This document shows, piece after piece, positions 62,402 to 64,000 of a stretch of DNA of 64,000 nt; the stretch's first letter is position 1; each line of letters opens with the position of its first letter. The notes under the pieces were generated by a model. The model was not told where the DNA came from. It ran no database searches and saw only the letters and a program-made list of their open reading frames with translations. The position numbers were made by a program, and so were the translations under genes. The stretch lies in assembly GCA_050261515.1 (NCBI GenBank), contig JBLNDJ010000032.1, positions 1-64,000 on the forward strand, in the 5' to 3' direction. This DNA is from JBLNDJ01 sp050261515 (GTDB taxonomy: Bacteria; Acidobacteriota; Terriglobia; Bryobacterales; Bryobacteraceae).

Positions 62402-63793
62402 ATGCTGCGACTCGCGTTGTTCCTGGGATTCCTGGCGTGTACACTCGCGCGGGCAGCTTCTCCGGTGTACGTCGTGCTCTGGTTCGATACGGAGGACTAC
62501 GTGGCGCCCGCGGCCGACGATGCCGCGCTCAGGATCGCGCGGGACCTGACAGATCTGGGCGTGCGCGCGACGTTCAAAGTGGTCGCAGAGAAGGCGCGCG
62601 TGCTCGAGCAACGCGGGCGCTGGGACGTGGTGCGCGCGCTCGCACTGCACGACATCGGCTATCACACGGCCTTCCACAGCATGCCGCCGGCTCCGGCCGT
62701 GTACCTGCGCGATCTCGGGTTCCTTGAAGGCGCGGCGGAGTTCGAGCGGCGCGAGGCCTCGGGCGCACGCGAGGTCCAGCGCATCTTCGGCGTGCGGCCG
62801 AGTTGCTATGGGCAGCCGGGCAGCTCCTGGGGGCCGCAATCGAATCCGGCGCTGCGCCGCATGGGTATTCCGATGTATATGGACGAGGGTACGCAGGTGG
62901 GGCTCGACGATCAGCCGTTCTGGTACGGCGGCCTGCTGCACGTCTTCAACATGGGCAAGTACGCGTTGCGCGCACCGCTCGACGGCCCGGAGTCCGTCCC
63001 GCAGAGCTACAAGCAGTTCGACGCGGCCGAAGCCGCGCTGGCCGCGAGCGGCGGCGGCGTGATCAGCATCTACTACCACCCCACAGAGTTCGTCAGCAAG
63101 AAGTTCTGGGATAGCGTGAACTTTCCCAAGGGCGCGGACCGCGAGCGCTCCGAGTGGACAATCCAGCCGCAGAGAACGCCGGCCGATTCCGAGCGCTGCT
63201 ACCGCGTGCTTCGCGATTACGTGGCGCACATGAAGTCCGTCGCGGGCGTGCGGTTCGTGACGGCGACCGATCTGCTGCAGCTCTACGGCAGCGCGCAGCC
63301 GCCGCGCGTGGACCGCGCCCGCATCGCGGCCCATATGGCCGCGCGCCAGACATTCCTCCGGACCGAACAGGGGGCGCTCTCGGCCGCCGACATGCTGCTC
63401 GTTCTGCTCGGCATGGAGCCCGAGGTGGTTGACGGCCCGGCGACGCGCATCGCGACGACATACCGGCACGAGACGATCGCGCGCGCGGCGTTCGAGCGTG
63501 CCAAGGCCGATGTCGTCTCGTTCATCCGCGCGAACAAGCGGCTCCCGGCCGAGGTGTGGATCGCATCGGAAAAACTCTCGACGGGCGATTTCGCCGCGAC
63601 GCTCGCGGCCGACGATGGCGGTTCGAAACAGGTGACCGTGCGCCGGGCGAACCTCGAGTTCGAGAAGTACGTCTCGCAGGACCCAAAGGGTTCCTTCAGC
63701 TGGCCGATTCACCCGGAAGGCTTCAGCGCGCCGGAGCTGCTCGAACTCGGGCGGCTCCAGGCGTGGACCCTCAAGCCCGCGCGGCTGCGGTGA
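62402..63793 (+). CDS. secreted polysaccharide deacetylase (NodB-like) family protein
   Basis: 463 residues: signal peptide (LRLALFLGFLACTLARA), NodB-like motifs FDTEDYV (Asp29, Asp32), GYHTAFH with zinc-ligand His88 and His92, and RPSCYGQPGSSWGPQ in place of the R-x-P-Y region. After about residue 300 comes a C-terminal domain of unknown type. Function on glycans is inferred from the family. ATG 62402 is preferred to ATG 62393, which overlaps the -10 box. Confidence 0.84.
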   Translation: MLRLALFLGFLACTLARAASPVYVVLWFDTEDYVAPAADDAALRIARDLTDLGVRATFKVVAEKARVLEQRGRWDVVRALALHDIGYHTAFHSMPPAPAVYLRDLGFLEGAAEFERREASGAREVQRIFGVRPSCYGQPGSSWGPQSNPALRRMGIPMYMDEGTQVGLDDQPFWYGGLLHVFNMGKYALRAPLDGPESVPQSYKQFDAAEAALAASGGGVISIYYHPTEFVSKKFWDSVNFPKGADRERSEWTIQPQRTPADSERCYRVLRDYVAHMKSVAGVRFVTATDLLQLYGSAQPPRVDRARIAAHMAARQTFLRTEQGALSAADMLLVLLGMEPEVVDGPATRIATTYRHETIARAAFERAKADVVSFIRANKRLPAEVWIASEKLSTGDFAATLAADDGGSKQVTVRRANLEFEKYVSQDPKGSFSWPIHPEGFSAPELLELGRLQAWTLKPARLR

Positions 63794-63799
63794 CCGGGC

Positions 63800-63828
63800 T
63801 TGACGCGCGCCTGACGAAGCGGTATCTG
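63800..63828 (+). promoter_or_regulatory. sigma-70-like promoter of the last gene
   Basis: TTGACG (63800-63805), 17 bp, TATCTG (63823-63828), 21 nt before ATG 63850. Confidence 0.4.
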
Positions 63829-63849
63829 TCTAGGCGAGGATTCCCTTCC

Positions 63850-64000
63850 ATGATGAAGGCGGACAAAGCATCTGTGATTTGGGACGCGGACAAGAAGCTC
63901 TGGCGTGTTCGCATCCAGATGGGAGAAGAAGTTATCAAGCGTCCCTGCTCGGGCCGCAAAGTCTCGCGCGACGCGGGCGATGACGCGCTCCGCGCCGCGG
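63850..64000 (+). CDS. N-terminal fragment of an unknown protein (cut by window end)
   Basis: Two in-frame ATGs (63850 and 63853) open a frame that reaches the window edge, about 50 residues starting MMKADKASVIWDADK, with WRVRIQMGEEVIKRP and a Lys/Arg-rich continuation. GAGGA lies about 9 nt upstream. The W-x-V-x-I...G-x-x pattern could be the start of a small beta-rich or DNA-binding domain, but too little is visible to say. Confidence 0.5.
   Translation, partial: MMKADKASVIWDADKKLWRVRIQMGEEVIKRPCSGRKVSRDAGDDALRAA

Noticed and set aside
61313..63712. 799-codon minus-strand frame
   Set aside because: Only 61313-62377 is a real gene; the rest is antisense to the deacetylase.

Overview
The window is GC-rich chromosomal DNA, gene-dense and mostly housekeeping. 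It most likely comes from an acidobacterium of the Solibacter/Bryobacter group (Bryobacterales). The main evidence is an S8 protease (4948-8193) ending in the 'Solibacter' C-terminal domain known as TIGR03437, a very large Oar-like TonB-dependent receptor (44898-48254), and many secreted proteins of sugar and small-molecule metabolism (two Gfo/Idh/MocA proteins, a ThuA-like protein, SMP-30, a heparinase II/III, a polysaccharide deacetylase). The taxon is an inference. I saw no rRNA, tRNA, CRISPR array, phage or insertion sequence.

Layout. 1-4.8 kb: the end of an unknown gene, then purQ-purL-purF (purine synthesis) on the minus strand. 4.9-9.4 kb: secreted protease, greA and a CDP-alcohol phosphotransferase. 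9.4-13.9 kb: acpS, a complete ECF cobalt/nickel transporter (cbiMN-cbiQ-cbiO), dtd and a glucuronokinase-like GHMP kinase. 14-17.6 kb: DUF3467, a GT-C glycosyltransferase, and the NAD salvage pair pncB-pncA. 17.6-23 kb: a gliding-type ABC cluster (ATPase, permease, GldG-like, DUF4340) and fabI. 23-28.6 kb: a giant CheB-CheR-PAS-histidine kinase-receiver protein broken by a frameshift, followed by a second CheB. 29.6-36 kb: recG-rsmD-SMP30 and nudix-mutS2. 36-39.4 kb: ThuA, SDR, infA, UDP-GlcNAc 2-epimerase. 39.5-44.8 kb: a ClpB-type AAA+ protein fused to a receiver domain, a membrane MPN/JAB-like protein, rsmI and an O-antigen ligase. 44.9-64 kb: TonB receptor, secreted VOC protein, tandem ThyX next to dut, secreted nitrilase, an ABC exporter, esterase, amidohydrolase, DedA, heparinase, transketolase, oxidoreductase, deacetylase and a cut-off last gene.

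The most striking regulatory pattern is in start regions. About a dozen genes have no Shine-Dalgarno sequence but carry a TANNNT (-10 like) hexamer ending 6-9 nt before the start codon, the layout expected of leaderless mRNAs. Several divergent pairs only 20-36 bp apart share overlapping or palindromic -10 boxes. The best case is ATTGTACAAT at 62385-62394, which places TACAAT exactly 7 nt before an ATG on each strand. Other genes (infA, cbiQ, transketolase, ThuA, the first Gfo/Idh gene) have strong Shine-Dalgarno sites, so the two modes appear to coexist.

Other points worth attention are the AAA+-receiver fusion, a ThyX of two halves each keeping a different part of the signature motif, a 7-G frameshift in the chemotaxis kinase, and a dispersed inverted repeat that supplies the start codon of pncB.
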